NCBI RefSeq assembly: GCF_004025325.1
Contig: NZ_RSFE01000012.1
Span: 1 to 44,271, forward strand
Reading direction: 5' to 3'
Origin: Pseudidiomarina gelatinasegens
GTDB taxonomy: Bacteria > Pseudomonadota > Gammaproteobacteria > Enterobacterales > Alteromonadaceae
DNA: 44,271 bases
Shown here: in pieces, positions 17,631 through 27,626 of the stretch
Layout of the letters: each line of letters opens with the position of its first letter
How positions within the stretch are numbered: position 1 is the stretch's first letter
Position numbers and translations under genes: made by a program
The notes under the pieces: generated by a model
Databases searched by the model: none
Seen by the model: the letters and a program-made list of their open reading frames with translations, nothing else
Told to the model about the DNA's origin: nothing

Positions 17631-20348
17631 TTAGAACTCGTAGCTATAGCTCAAACTGATTACCCGTCCTACTTCACGTGACTGCACGGTAACGCCTGAT
17701 TGGGTTACGTCTTGCTCTTCATCAAGTAAGTTCTGCACTTTAAAACTGATTTTAGAATTAAAGTCTGGGTAGTAGTTGTACACTAAGTCGAGTGAATGGA
17801 ATGGTTGCTCATACGCATCACCACGACCGCCTATACCAGCTGCCAGAATACGCTCACCAAACACGTTGTAGATTAACGAGCTTGAGTGATTGCCGTTCAG
17901 TGAATCGTAGCTCAACTGGAAGTTGGCAACGTATTCAGAGTGGCCTGTCATACGCTTCGTTGGGTTGGTTAAGTTACCGGCTAACGCTGGGTCAATAACC
18001 GCCTCTGAATCACTCCAGGTCAGGTTACCGCTGGTAAAGAAGCCATCCGCGAGATACGTCAGATCATGCAGCCATTCAAATTCGACACCGTAAACTTCAG
18101 CAGAAATACCATTGACGTAGTTTAACGTGTATTCCTCGTCCCCTACGCTTAGCACTGACTCAATTGGCTTCTCAATATCTTTATAGAACGCCGACACTGT
18201 GTAGTTGTCGCCGTTATCTGCAAAGTATTCAAAGCGCGCATCGAGGTTGGTCATTGGGCTGCTTTCAAGGCCTGCACGACCAATGGTGCGAATGTCGGTA
18301 ATCGGGTCAAAGTACGCAACCGGAACTGTTTCACGAATGTCTGGGCGAACCACTGTTTCCGAAAAACCAAAACGAATTTGATAACTCTCATCGCCAATAT
18401 AAGTTAAAGACAACGCAGGATAGAAGTCATCTTCAACGGTAGTGCCGTTAAGAATGCGTTCAACCGAGTAGTAGGTGTTTAAGTCTTCAGGCGTAAAAAT
18501 CAAGCTTGAAGTGGCCAAAGACACTTGCTTAAACTCTTCCCAACGCACACCACCGGCTAAGCGCCAGCTGTTGGTAAGAAACGCGTCAAACGAGCCATAA
18601 AACGCATCGGTTTTTTGTACGGCAATGTAATCATCGGCGTCAGGCGCTGTTGGCTCACGATACGACAACAAGAAGTTGCTTTCATCAATGCGCTCATCAG
18701 TTAGGTAATCCGTTACGCCCAGGATGTTCGCCAAATCGTCGTTTACCGAAATCCGTAAACCTGAGCCATTATCCATCGCAAAACGGTCAGTGGTGTAATA
18801 ACGTGCTTTGTCGGTGAAGTCATAGCCCGCTTTAAACTCAATATCCATACCCGCTAAGTTGGTGGGTAATGACAAGTTACCGCTATACGATTTCACGTGG
18901 TCTTCCATATCCACGTATTGGTACACAGCACGGTTATCATCGCCCGTAACCACGGTGCTCAGATAATTGCCTTGGTCGTCATACAAGTCATCAAACCGGA
19001 ACGACATGTCCGTAGGTATGTCAGTTTCAGCTGTAGACTCCGTGTATTGCCAGTCAAAGCCAATACCCCAATAATCTAAGAATGTGTGCTGGCCACGCAC
19101 TTGGTCAATATCCAAGGTACGCTCTTCGTATTTAAACTCATGCTCACGATTGGCTAAACCTGAACCGTAAATGGTTTTCAAGTTACTGCCATTTGGGCTT
19201 TGTAAAATACCAAACTCAGATTCGTCTTCAGCATCAGTTAAGTACAACTTGGTATAACTTACGCTGTGCGTATCAAGCTCATAACCTACGCTGAATACAC
19301 CGTTTAAACGCTCAGTTTCGGTGGTCAGTGTGGTTTCGCTTAAGGTGTTGTAGCACGAGTTAGCAACTTCTTCTGCGCTGTTTAATGTTGTAGCACAACC
19401 TTCTGTGGCGTTTTCGCTCAGTACTGCACTAGAACGCTCTGAAACATTCCATTTGGTGTCATAGGCGCCAGCTAACAAGAAGCCGATGCTGCCACCAAAA
19501 TAGTCTTCGTCAAAGCTATTGCCGATACTGGCTTTAATGCTGTAGTTCGGGTTAAGCGAATCTTCTTTTAGCGCAATGTCGCGTGGCAATGATTTAGAAA
19601 GCCCCGCGTTGATCATACGCGCTTGCTCACTTGCTGAGCCCAGCTCGTTGTCAACTAATCCGTCTTTGCCAACAATATTACGCAAGCTAAAATCACCGCG
19701 GTACTTAACAATCGCGTCGCGAATATTCTGTGGAATACCGTCTTCATTGCGGTCGTAGGTATACCCATCCGTGGCATTACTATTTTGACCGATACCAACC
19801 TCAAGATTCACCTGAAAGTCGCTTGGCAGCGATTTGGTGCGAATATCAATATTACCGCCACCGAACGCTGCAGGCATGCTCGGCGAGAACACCTTCTGTA
19901 CCGCTAGGCTTTCAATAATGGTTGAAGGAATGATATCCAGTGGAATAACGTTACGGGTTAAGTCTGGGCTTGGAATGCTTGCGCCATTTAATCGCGCGCT
20001 TGAATAACGTTCGCCTAAACCGCGCACGTAAACATATTTGCCATCAACCAGGGTTAATCCCGTCACGCGGCGAAGCGCTGAAGCAGCATCGCTATCACCG
20101 GTACGTGCTAGTTGTTCTGAACCAAGAATATCGGCAACGAAGGCCTGATTTTTGCGCTCATCAACAACCGCAGCTGCACTTCCTTGCAAACGCGTGCCGG
20201 TGGTGACAACTTCTTCAATGCTAGTGTCCGTTGTTGTGGCGGCTTCACTTTCATCAGCAGCTTGCTGTTGGGCATACGCTTGGCCACTTGCAGCAAGTGC
20301 AAGGCTAACCGCTAAAACCAGCGGCTTGAGTTTGTAATTCGTGCTCAT
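17631..20348 (-). CDS. TonB-dependent outer membrane receptor
   Basis: Predicted 22-strand outer membrane barrel that takes up a scarce substrate using TonB energy. The 905-residue protein has a signal peptide (hydrophobic core about 10-24, likely cleavage after AYA), an N-terminal plug with TSIEEVVTTGTR as the probable TonB box region, plug motifs VYVRGLGERYSS and FGGGNIDIRTKSLP, then a long barrel ending in a terminal aromatic residue (YSYEF) as BAM substrates do. ATG 20348 is preferred because AGGAG lies 6 bases upstream; a TTG at 20354 would overlap that site. It is the second gene of an operon behind a lipoprotein and a Pho-box-like site, so the substrate may be a phosphorus compound, which is inference. 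Confidence 0.9.
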   Translation of the reverse strand: MSTNYKLKPLVLAVSLALAASGQAYAQQQAADESEAATTTDTSIEEVVTTGTRLQGSAAAVVDERKNQAFVADILGSEQLARTGDSDAASALRRVTGLTLVDGKYVYVRGLGERYSSARLNGASIPSPDLTRNVIPLDIIPSTIIESLAVQKVFSPSMPAAFGGGNIDIRTKSLPSDFQVNLEVGIGQNSNATDGYTYDRNEDGIPQNIRDAIVKYRGDFSLRNIVGKDGLVDNELGSASEQARMINAGLSKSLPRDIALKEDSLNPNYSIKASIGNSFDEDYFGGSIGFLLAGAYDTKWNVSERSSAVLSENATEGCATTLNSAEEVANSCYNTLSETTLTTETERLNGVFSVGYELDTHSVSYTKLYLTDAEDESEFGILQSPNGSNLKTIYGSGLANREHEFKYEERTLDIDQVRGQHTFLDYWGIGFDWQYTESTAETDIPTDMSFRFDDLYDDQGNYLSTVVTGDDNRAVYQYVDMEDHVKSYSGNLSLPTNLAGMDIEFKAGYDFTDKARYYTTDRFAMDNGSGLRISVNDDLANILGVTDYLTDERIDESNFLLSYREPTAPDADDYIAVQKTDAFYGSFDAFLTNSWRLAGGVRWEEFKQVSLATSSLIFTPEDLNTYYSVERILNGTTVEDDFYPALSLTYIGDESYQIRFGFSETVVRPDIRETVPVAYFDPITDIRTIGRAGLESSPMTNLDARFEYFADNGDNYTVSAFYKDIEKPIESVLSVGDEEYTLNYVNGISAEVYGVEFEWLHDLTYLADGFFTSGNLTWSDSEAVIDPALAGNLTNPTKRMTGHSEYVANFQLSYDSLNGNHSSSLIYNVFGERILAAGIGGRGDAYEQPFHSLDLVYNYYPDFNSKISFKVQNLLDEEQDVTQSGVTVQSREVGRVISLSYSYEF

Positions 20349-20374
20349 AATCAACTCCTGCGTTATGTTGAACA

Positions 20375-20400
20375 GCGGGCATGTTGATTAACATGCCCGC
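20375..20400 (-). other. perfect intergenic hairpin between lipoprotein and receptor genes
   Basis: GCGGGCATGTT (20375-20385) and AACATGCCCGC (20390-20400) form an 11 bp stem with a GATT loop and no T-run. It sits between the lipoprotein stop and the receptor ATG, about 27 bases before the start. Such a stem could mark an RNA-processing point, stabilise the upstream mRNA or reduce downstream expression; it is not a standard terminator. Confidence 0.6.
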
Positions 20401-20426
20401 CATACGTTGCTTTACAACAAGTTCTA

Positions 20427-22025
20427 TTAGTCTTGTTCTGCAGCAGCTAACGCAGCTTCAACCCACTGATACCATTCAGATGATGTGTCATCGCTAGATA
20501 CCGCACCAATGTAATCAACGGTTTCGAAGTAGTCGTTACCTAAAGCACTTAAGTCATCGGCAGTAACAGTAATGTCAGCAGAAGTCATGTCAGTCGCAAA
20601 ACCGTCTGCAGCAAATACTGTGGCGTTACCACCTAAACGTGCGTTCACACCGCCATTGTCAAACCATTCTTGACGGGTTGAACCATCAGGTAACAATGCA
20701 GCTGAAGTAAACTCGTTTTCTGCAACACACGCCATTGCTGAGCTGAAGAAGTTCAAGCCGTCAGCTACTACACCTAACTCGCCGTCACCGGTGAACAAGA
20801 TGCAACGGGTGTCGTTGGTCGCAACATCGTCTTTTACTAACAGGAAGTTGTAGAGTTGACCTTGGAAGTTATCATCAAACTTCATAGCAGTTGATGGGTC
20901 ATTGTCACGGGTTGATAAACCATCGGTAGTTACAACAGTTACGTTCGCGATAGTTGGACGTGACGTTGGCGCTTGTGAGTATTCAGGGCCTGAGTTTTTC
21001 TCGCCGTCAGCTTCAAAGCCGCCGTTACCCATGAATACGTCAGTACCGTCTACGTTTACAGTGCCGTGTTTGATGTACAAGAACTGGGCATTACCTTGCC
21101 AACCTGCATCGATATCCATTGAATCGTCTTGCGTATCAGTAAATACAACACGTTTCACGTTAGCGGCGCCGCCGAAAAACTCAATGCCGTCATCGTAACC
21201 TTGATGAATGTGAACGTATTCGTATGAAGAACCAGAACCAACTGCGTTTAAGGTCAGTGAGTTCAAGTCATCGCCGTCACCGCCAGCACGTGGGCCTGAA
21301 CCTGCGTACCAGATTTTTGCGTATTTCATTGAGCCGCTATCATCAGCGTTATCGTTACCGCCGTAGTAGCTTACGATACCCTCTGAAGAAACGTTACAGG
21401 TGTTTGCGTCACGTTGTGCATCGGTACACTGGTTAGTAATACCTTGGCCATTTACGATAATGCCGCCCCAATCCGCAAAGCGTGGGCCATTGCCAACTAC
21501 GTCAAAACGCGTAAATGCGTTCGCTGAAGTGAAGGTAACTGGTTTAGCGAAGGTACCAATCGCATTAAGCTTAGCGCCGCGAGCAACACGAACAATTGCC
21601 TCACCACTGGTGAAAGCTAAAGTTGCGCCTGGCTCAACCGTAACCACAGGGCCAGTTTCATTGATAGTACAAGTTGTGGTGGTATCACAATCTTCACCAA
21701 TCAATAACGCACCATCAAATACGTGTACACCGCCATCAGGCAGTTCAGCAAAAGTAATGTCTTCGGTGATTTCAACGTTACGGCTTGCGAATTCTAAATT
21801 GTATTCACAGTCGCGACCATCAAAAGCGCCCTGCAAACCGTTGTAGCTAGCGCATAAGTTATCGCCCGTTGGGTCAGTTGGTGTTTCACCGCCGCCTGAC
21901 GAGTTGTTTGAGTTATTCACACTGTTGTCATTAACAGTTGGGTTTACTTCAATATCACCGCCACAACCAGCAAGGGCCAAAGCAGAAGCGATTGCTGTAA
22001 TTTTAAAAAGGGTTTGCAAGTTCAT
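20427..22025 (-). CDS. surface lipoprotein, probable beta-helix, partner of the TonB receptor
   Basis: A 532-residue protein with a lipoprotein signal and lipobox LAGC (Cys21), followed by an Asn/Ser/Thr-rich linker (about 25-55) that would extend it from the membrane. The body has short repeated strand motifs (for example LNSLTLNAVGSGSSYEYVHI, DGIEFFGGAANVKRVVF and DSMDIDAGWQGNAQFLYI) suggestive of a right-handed parallel beta-helix, and many Asp/Asn turns. It has no catalytic motif I recognise. As first gene of the operon with the receptor it is a plausible extracellular or periplasmic binding partner. Database entries of similar proteins carry unreliable names, so no function is assigned. 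Confidence 0.75.
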   Translation of the reverse strand: MNLQTLFKITAIASALALAGCGGDIEVNPTVNDNSVNNSNNSSGGGETPTDPTGDNLCASYNGLQGAFDGRDCEYNLEFASRNVEITEDITFAELPDGGVHVFDGALLIGEDCDTTTTCTINETGPVVTVEPGATLAFTSGEAIVRVARGAKLNAIGTFAKPVTFTSANAFTRFDVVGNGPRFADWGGIIVNGQGITNQCTDAQRDANTCNVSSEGIVSYYGGNDNADDSGSMKYAKIWYAGSGPRAGGDGDDLNSLTLNAVGSGSSYEYVHIHQGYDDGIEFFGGAANVKRVVFTDTQDDSMDIDAGWQGNAQFLYIKHGTVNVDGTDVFMGNGGFEADGEKNSGPEYSQAPTSRPTIANVTVVTTDGLSTRDNDPSTAMKFDDNFQGQLYNFLLVKDDVATNDTRCILFTGDGELGVVADGLNFFSSAMACVAENEFTSAALLPDGSTRQEWFDNGGVNARLGGNATVFAADGFATDMTSADITVTADDLSALGNDYFETVDYIGAVSSDDTSSEWYQWVEAALAAAEQD

Positions 22026-22089
22026 TGTGTTCTCCCGGATAGGAACGTATGTAAGTAATTAAACGACGCAGGCAGATTAGTGATAAGCC

Positions 22090-22107
22090 ATGACAAATTT
22101 GTGACAA
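22090..22107 (-). promoter_or_regulatory. candidate Pho box
   Basis: The minus strand reads TTGTCAC-AAAT-TTGTCAT: two 7-base direct repeats separated by 4 bases, matching the PhoB box layout CTGTCAT-AAAT-CTGTCAC at most positions. It lies 65 bases upstream of the lipoprotein ATG, with a loose -10 (TAATCT, 22074-22079) ten bases downstream. This predicts induction by phosphate starvation. Confidence 0.6.
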
Positions 22108-22254
22108 ATTCTTGATGTCATGAAAGATTCATTGAACCGCAACAGAACTGTCATCGTAAAAATCGTGAAAGGCTCACGACTGCTTACACTTTCTCGTGGA
22201 GCGAGACCCATCGTGGTGCTACATTGAAAGATGAAACGTGGTTAAAGGAAAAAT

Positions 22255-23538
22255 ATGATGCGCTATTTTATTGCAATTGCTGCTGTTATTTTGCTTGTGC
22301 TGTTATTGATAGCGCCGCCAGCCTCTGGTATCCGCTTAATCACCCTCAATAAATCTGATCTGGGCTGGACCGTTACCTACAGTCTCAATGAACCTGTGAC
22401 TCAACTGGAGTTTGTTCGCTCGCCCGATAACAGCCGCAGCGAGCGCTGGCGGCCACTTGACTCAAATACACAGATACGCCTGCAAAACGGTTCTGAAGTA
22501 ATTACCAGCATTGATGGGCAACCGTTCAGTGAGGTTTCTTTTGTTCTTGATGCAACCTATACCCCGCTGCCAAAAGACTACGCGCCATTTTCGCCGTTCA
22601 GTAATGGCGGCATGTTGGTTCACACCGCACGCTTTTTTGCCTGTGCCAACGATTGCTCGAAAGCCCATCACGAATGGCCCATGGCGATTACCATAAGCAC
22701 CGGTGATTACCTGTTGATTGACGGGCAACAATATTTGCAAACTCATGAGTGGCTTGACCGAGATAGTGGCCGGGCAATTTATGTTGGCACCCAGCCTCCT
22801 GAAACTTTCTCCGCACTGGTGGCCGTTATTGACCCGGTATTACCCAACTCGTTGCAGAATGAATTGATCACCGAACTACCCATGATCATGAGCTACTTCA
22901 CCAAGCAGCTTGGAAGCTTGTCACAAACACCTACACTGTTTGCTTCGTATAGCCCCTATGAAGGTGATTTCTATGGCCACCAAGGTGGCGTTTTACCTCA
23001 TCAGGTATTCATGCATTGGTATGGCAAAGGCGCACTCGACAACCTCGATGAGCAAAACACCTTGTGGTTTTTTGCCCATGAAATAGCGCACCTGTTTCAA
23101 GGTGTAGGACTGCGCTATTCAAGCCCTGAGGAAGCCTGGATACATGAAGGCGCAGCCGAATTAATGGCCTATTTGTATGCCGACAGTAAACTAAAACAAA
23201 ACAGCGCGTTGCTGCAACGCGCCATAGAAGGTGCCCAACTTGAGTGCACATCCACCTGGCCCGTCAGCGAGGAGTTTGTCGACGTCGGCCGTGTAAACTT
23301 TAGAGCCCATTACACCTGCGGTTTAGTGGCGAACGCCGAGCTGCACGTGCAACTGAAAGCCAATGGCGTTGAAGACGGTATCTATACCTTGTGGGCGGCC
23401 TATTCACAGTTAGTGAAAGATGGTGAACCCGCTGATTCTGAGACCTATTTTGCTGCATTTAAGCAATTAACGGGTTATGCTTCAATGTCATTACGGCAGC
23501 TTATTGATCGCCCAGTGTCAGCTTCTCTGGCACCCTAA
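22255..23538 (+). CDS. membrane-anchored or secreted gluzincin metallopeptidase, M1-like
   Basis: A 427-residue protein with an N-terminal hydrophobic segment (residues 4-20; signal peptide or anchor). It has the exact M1-type zinc pattern HEIAH (H275, E276, H279), 18 residues, then E298 in WIHEGAAEL, which mirrors the WxNEGFAxY helix of M1 aminopeptidases. It lacks the rest of a full M1 enzyme, including the GAMEN substrate motif, and is about half the length, so it is a compact gluzincin of unclear specificity. Two Cys pairs before the catalytic domain (near 130) fit an exported protein. ATG 22255 follows AAAGGA. It is divergent from the lipoprotein operon and is followed by an SDR gene. 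Confidence 0.72.
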   Translation: MMRYFIAIAAVILLVLLLIAPPASGIRLITLNKSDLGWTVTYSLNEPVTQLEFVRSPDNSRSERWRPLDSNTQIRLQNGSEVITSIDGQPFSEVSFVLDATYTPLPKDYAPFSPFSNGGMLVHTARFFACANDCSKAHHEWPMAITISTGDYLLIDGQQYLQTHEWLDRDSGRAIYVGTQPPETFSALVAVIDPVLPNSLQNELITELPMIMSYFTKQLGSLSQTPTLFASYSPYEGDFYGHQGGVLPHQVFMHWYGKGALDNLDEQNTLWFFAHEIAHLFQGVGLRYSSPEEAWIHEGAAELMAYLYADSKLKQNSALLQRAIEGAQLECTSTWPVSEEFVDVGRVNFRAHYTCGLVANAELHVQLKANGVEDGIYTLWAAYSQLVKDGEPADSETYFAAFKQLTGYASMSLRQLIDRPVSASLAP

Positions 23539-23580
23539 TTAAACGTTAAACGGCAGATGGCGCGGCAACAAGGATAATAA

Positions 23581-24372
23581 ATGAAACCACAACGAATATT
23601 CATCACTGGCGGCGCCAGTGGCTTGGGCTTTGCGCTTGCACAAATATGTGCAAAAGGTGGCTGGCAGGTATGCATTGGCGATCGTGATATTGAGCGCGGT
23701 GAAGCCGTAATCGGTAGCCTGCAAAAATGGCAACCAAAGGCCATGTTTCTGCCCTGCGACGTAACCCGTATGAGTGACCTAGAACAGGTGGCGAAAACCC
23801 TCACTGAAAAATGGGGCGGTGTAGATGTTGTGGTCAACAATGCTGGCGTGGCACAGGTGGGCAAGATTTCCGATACCACACTCAGTGACTGGCAGTGGAT
23901 TATCGACATTAACTTGCTTGGTGTGGTGCGCGGCTGCAAAGTTTTCACCCCGCTCTTTAAACAGCAAGGCTCGGGCCATTTTGTGAATATAGCTTCGATG
24001 GCGGGCCTGTTAGACGTGCCAAACATGAGCGCTTACAACGCCACCAAAGCAGCGGTTGTCAGCCTGTCAGAAACGCTACAAAACGAATTGGTGAACGATA
24101 ATATTCATGTCACCGTGGTTTGCCCGAGTTTCTTTAAAACCAATTTGAATCAGGGCATGCGCTCCACCATTGATGGCATTGAGCAGAAGGTGGATAAACT
24201 GATGAGCTCAAGTAAGCTCAATGCGGTTGATATTGCGCGTTTGATCATGAAAGCCGTGGATAAAAAGAAAAGCCACGTGTTGCCGCATCGTCAAGGTCGC
24301 TTAGCTTGGTACATGAAACGCTGGTTGCCCCGTAGTTGGTATCAAAAACTGCTCTATTCACGAATGAAATAG
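23581..24372 (+). CDS. short-chain dehydrogenase/reductase (SDR)
   Basis: Classical SDR of 263 residues: cofactor motif TGGASGLG (9-16), NNAG (86-89), catalytic S139, Y152 and K156 (SAYNATK). The acidic residue after beta-2 (GDRD, about 33-36) suggests NAD(H) preference. The basic C-terminal tail (RLAWYMKRWLPRSWYQKLL) is amphipathic and may associate with the membrane. Forty-two bases separate it from the metallopeptidase gene, so they may be cotranscribed, although no functional link is obvious. A strong terminator follows. Confidence 0.88.
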   Translation: MKPQRIFITGGASGLGFALAQICAKGGWQVCIGDRDIERGEAVIGSLQKWQPKAMFLPCDVTRMSDLEQVAKTLTEKWGGVDVVVNNAGVAQVGKISDTTLSDWQWIIDINLLGVVRGCKVFTPLFKQQGSGHFVNIASMAGLLDVPNMSAYNATKAAVVSLSETLQNELVNDNIHVTVVCPSFFKTNLNQGMRSTIDGIEQKVDKLMSSSKLNAVDIARLIMKAVDKKKSHVLPHRQGRLAWYMKRWLPRSWYQKLLYSRMK

Positions 24373-24393
24373 TCGACAGTCGCTTCCATAAAT

Positions 24394-24424
24394 AACGCCC
24401 TCCTATGAGGGCGTTTTCGTTTTA
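24394..24424 (+). terminator. intrinsic terminator after the SDR gene
   Basis: AACGCCCTC-CTAT-GAGGGCGTT (24394-24415), a perfect 9 bp stem, followed by TTCGTTTT. It separates the SDR gene from aceB. The rest of 24425-24593 holds only the presumed aceB promoter region (TGTAGAAT near 24531 could be an extended -10). Confidence 0.88.
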
Positions 24425-24593
24425 AACCCACCGCTTAATCCCTCGTGATAAACCGCGCTTGCCGAATCCCCCTGTTTCAAAACTACACACATAAACACTG
24501 TGAATGGTCGTAATTTTATTCATTCATTTGTAGAATGTAGCTGTTTGGGTCTAGCCTGTAGTCGTTAACACATGAACAACAAGTGGACAGATT

Positions 24594-26204
24594 ATGACCG
24601 ACTCAAATAAACCAAGCGCAACAGCCATTGATGGCCTGCAACTGCCGCCGTTAAACGATGCCAGCGCAGCATTAATCAATAAAACCACGCAGGAATTCTT
24701 AGTAGCACTCACACGTAAGTTTCGCCCGCCATTGCACGCGGTACTTGGGGCAAGAGCTAAGCGTCAGCAACAAATTGATGATGGCAAGTTGCCCGATTTT
24801 GACCCTGCTACAAAAACCATTCGTGATGGCGATTGGCGCGTTGCCGAACTCCCGGAAGATTTAACCAAACGCCGTCTGGAAATTACCGGCCCGGTTGACC
24901 GCAAAATGGTGATTAACGCGCTCAACGCCAACGTTGATTGCTACATGGCCGACTTTGAAGACTCGCAGTCGCCAACCTGGGAAGGTTTATTACAGGGGCA
25001 AATTAATCTACACGATGCCAACCGCGGCCAACTTGATTATACCGACCCCGCTTCTGGCAAGTATTACCAACTTAACGACAACCCTGCGCTATTGATTGCT
25101 CGGGTTCGGGGCCTTCACCTTCCCGAAAAACACGTGCTGGTTGATAACGAAGTGGCACCGGGCGGTTTGGTCGACTTCGCATTGTATTTTTGTCTGAATT
25201 TTCAACAACGGCTAAAAAACAACACTGGCGTTTATTATTACATTCCGAAGTTAGAACACAGCGACGAAGCACAGTGGTGGGCCGATGTGTTTCGGTTTAC
25301 CGAAGACTATTTTAAGCAACCCCGAGGCACCATTCGCGCCACTATTTTAATTGAAACCCTTCCCGCGGTTTTTCAGATGGACGAAATACTGCACGCCATG
25401 AAAGACCACATCGTGGCGCTAAACTGCGGCCGCTGGGATTACATTTTTAGCTACATCAAAACCTTGAAGAATCATCCCGACCGCGTTCTGCCTGACCGCC
25501 AAGTGGTGACGATGGATCAGTCATTTCTTAATGCTTACTCGCGATTGTTGGTTAAAACCTGTCATCGTCGTGGCGCATTAGCAATGGGTGGCATGGCGGC
25601 GTTTATTCCAAGCAAAGACCCCGATGAGAACGCCAAAATTCTTGCCAAAGTAAAGGCTGACAAAGAACTCGAACGTACCAATGGCCATGACGGCACATGG
25701 ATTGCCCACCCCGGGTTGGCAGCCACCGTGCGCGAAGTATTTGTCGACGGCCTAAGCGGCAACAACCAATTGCATGTGTTACGTGAACACGACCAACCTG
25801 TTACAGCTGAACACTTGCTTGCCCCCTGCTCAGGCCCTCGCACCGAGCTTGGTATGCGCACCAATATCCGGGTTGCCTTGCAGTACATCGCCGCCTGGAT
25901 TTCAGGCAAAGGCTGCGTGCCCATCTACGGCTTAATGGAAGACGCGGCCACCGCAGAAATTTCACGCACCAGCATCTGGCAGTGGATAAAACACAAAATG
26001 ACGCTCGATAACGGCGAAGTTGTCACCAAACAACTATTTCGCGATTACTTAGCCGAGGAAGCCAAAGTTGTGCGCAATGAAGTTGGCGACCAGCGCTGGA
26101 ACCAAGAACACTTTGAACAAGCAACACAACTTCTTGAACAGATAACAACAGCAGACGACTTGGTTGAGTTTCTGACTCTGCCCGGCTACGCGCTGCTTGA
26201 TTAA
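24594..26204 (+). CDS. aceB: malate synthase A
   Basis: Condenses glyoxylate with acetyl-CoA to malate, second step of the glyoxylate shunt. At 536 residues it matches the A isoform (GlcB-type G isoforms are about 720). Family blocks include NANVDCYMADFEDSQSPTW, the ATILIETLPAVFQMDEIL segment with catalytic acids, LNCGRWDYIFSYIKT, and the late DAATAEISRTSIWQW. The start is ATG 24594 after AAGTGGA. aceA follows after 33 bases, so an aceBA operon is likely. aceK is not in the operon but lies on the opposite strand 3 kb away. Confidence 0.95.
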   Translation: MTDSNKPSATAIDGLQLPPLNDASAALINKTTQEFLVALTRKFRPPLHAVLGARAKRQQQIDDGKLPDFDPATKTIRDGDWRVAELPEDLTKRRLEITGPVDRKMVINALNANVDCYMADFEDSQSPTWEGLLQGQINLHDANRGQLDYTDPASGKYYQLNDNPALLIARVRGLHLPEKHVLVDNEVAPGGLVDFALYFCLNFQQRLKNNTGVYYYIPKLEHSDEAQWWADVFRFTEDYFKQPRGTIRATILIETLPAVFQMDEILHAMKDHIVALNCGRWDYIFSYIKTLKNHPDRVLPDRQVVTMDQSFLNAYSRLLVKTCHRRGALAMGGMAAFIPSKDPDENAKILAKVKADKELERTNGHDGTWIAHPGLAATVREVFVDGLSGNNQLHVLREHDQPVTAEHLLAPCSGPRTELGMRTNIRVALQYIAAWISGKGCVPIYGLMEDAATAEISRTSIWQWIKHKMTLDNGEVVTKQLFRDYLAEEAKVVRNEVGDQRWNQEHFEQATQLLEQITTADDLVEFLTLPGYALLD

Positions 26205-26237
26205 TAACAACAACTTAAACGAAACAGGACGACAACC

Positions 26238-27575
26238 ATGACAACCACATCAATACATCACGCCGAAGCCGCCAAGCAGCTTGAGCAAGACTGGCAAGAA
26301 AACCCACGCTGGAAAGGCGTGGAACGCACCTACTCCGCACTGGATGTGATTCGTTTGCGCGGTAGTGTACAACCGGAATGCACCTACGCCCGAAATGGCG
26401 CGGCGAAACTTTGGCGCTTAGTTAACGGCGCCGCACAAGAGAAATTTGGCAAAGACTACGTCAATGCTCTTGGGGCGCTTACAGGCGGCCAAGCCGTGCA
26501 GCAGGTAAAAGCAGGCTTGCAAGCTATCTACCTGTCTGGCTGGCAAGTTGCTGCGGACAACAATAGCTCATTAAGCATGTACCCTGATCAGTCGCTCTAC
26601 CCAGTTGACTCGGTACCCACTGTGGTTGAGCGTATTAATAACAGCTTCGCGCGAGCCGACCAAATTCAGTGGTCAAAAGGCATTGGCCCAGAGCAAGAAG
26701 GTTATATTGATTACTTCGCGCCTATCGTGGCCGACGCAGAGGCTGGGTTTGGCGGCGTTCTCAATGCTTACGAATTAATGCAGGCCATGATCAAAGCGGG
26801 CGCCGCGGGCGTTCATTTTGAAGATCAGTTGGCTTCGGTTAAAAAGTGCGGGCACATGGGCGGTAAAGTTTTGGTGCCAACCCAAGAAGCTGTGCAGAAA
26901 TTAATTGCGGCGCGTTTAGCTGCTGATGTGGCCGGCGTACCGGCGCTTATCTTAGCGCGCACCGATGCCAATGCGGCTGATTTATTGACGTCAGATGTTG
27001 ACGCAAATGACCTACCGTTTTGCACCGGCGAGCGCACTGCCGAAGGCTTTTACCGCGTCAACGCGGGCATTGATCAGGCTATCTCACGTGGCTTAGCGTA
27101 CGCACCCTACGCGGATTTGTTGTGGTGCGAAACCGCCAAGCCGGATTTAGACGAAGCACGCAAATTTGCCGAAGCGATTCATGCCAAATACCCAGGTAAA
27201 CTGCTGGCCTATAACTGCTCGCCAAGTTTCAACTGGAAGCGCAATCTTGACGACACCACCATTGCGAAATTCCAACGTGAGCTCGCAGCTATGGGCTACA
27301 AGTTCCAGTTCATCACCTTAGCGGGTGTGCACAACATGTGGTACCACATGTTTGAGTTAGCCCATGACTATGCACGCAATGACATGTCCGCTTATGTGAA
27401 ACTGCAGCAACAAGAATTTGCGGCGGCCGAAAAAGGCTATACCTTCGTGGCGCACCAACAAGAAGTCGGCACCGGTTATTTTGATGAAGTGACGAATGTG
27501 ATTCAAGGCGGAAAGTCGTCTGTCACGGCGTTAACGGGCTCCACAGAAGAGGAACAGTTCAAAAAACCGGCGTAA
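26238..27575 (+). CDS. aceA: isocitrate lyase
   Basis: Splits isocitrate into glyoxylate and succinate, committing carbon to the glyoxylate shunt for growth on acetate or fatty acids. The 445-residue protein has the diagnostic [14 protein letters not shown] loop with catalytic C204, the WQVAADNN block, the metal-binding ADAEAGFGG segment and [13 protein letters not shown]. Preceded by AGGA before ATG 26238. AceA competes for isocitrate with isocitrate dehydrogenase, whose kinase/phosphatase AceK is encoded nearby. Transcription ends at a clear terminator. Confidence 0.96.
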   Translation: MTTTSIHHAEAAKQLEQDWQENPRWKGVERTYSALDVIRLRGSVQPECTYARNGAAKLWRLVNGAAQEKFGKDYVNALGALTGGQAVQQVKAGLQAIYLSGWQVAADNNSSLSMYPDQSLYPVDSVPTVVERINNSFARADQIQWSKGIGPEQEGYIDYFAPIVADAEAGFGGVLNAYELMQAMIKAGAAGVHFEDQLASVKKCGHMGGKVLVPTQEAVQKLIAARLAADVAGVPALILARTDANAADLLTSDVDANDLPFCTGERTAEGFYRVNAGIDQAISRGLAYAPYADLLWCETAKPDLDEARKFAEAIHAKYPGKLLAYNCSPSFNWKRNLDDTTIAKFQRELAAMGYKFQFITLAGVHNMWYHMFELAHDYARNDMSAYVKLQQQEFAAAEKGYTFVAHQQEVGTGYFDEVTNVIQGGKSSVTALTGSTEEEQFKKPA

Positions 27576-27626
27576 TTATTGATTTACAAATACCCCCTAA
27601 TAATTACCTCTGAAAATTCTTTGTAT

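Noticed and set aside
22148..22154. CTGTCAT on the plus strand as a second Pho box for the metallopeptidase gene
   Set aside because: Only one half-site fits; the second half, 11 bases on, does not.
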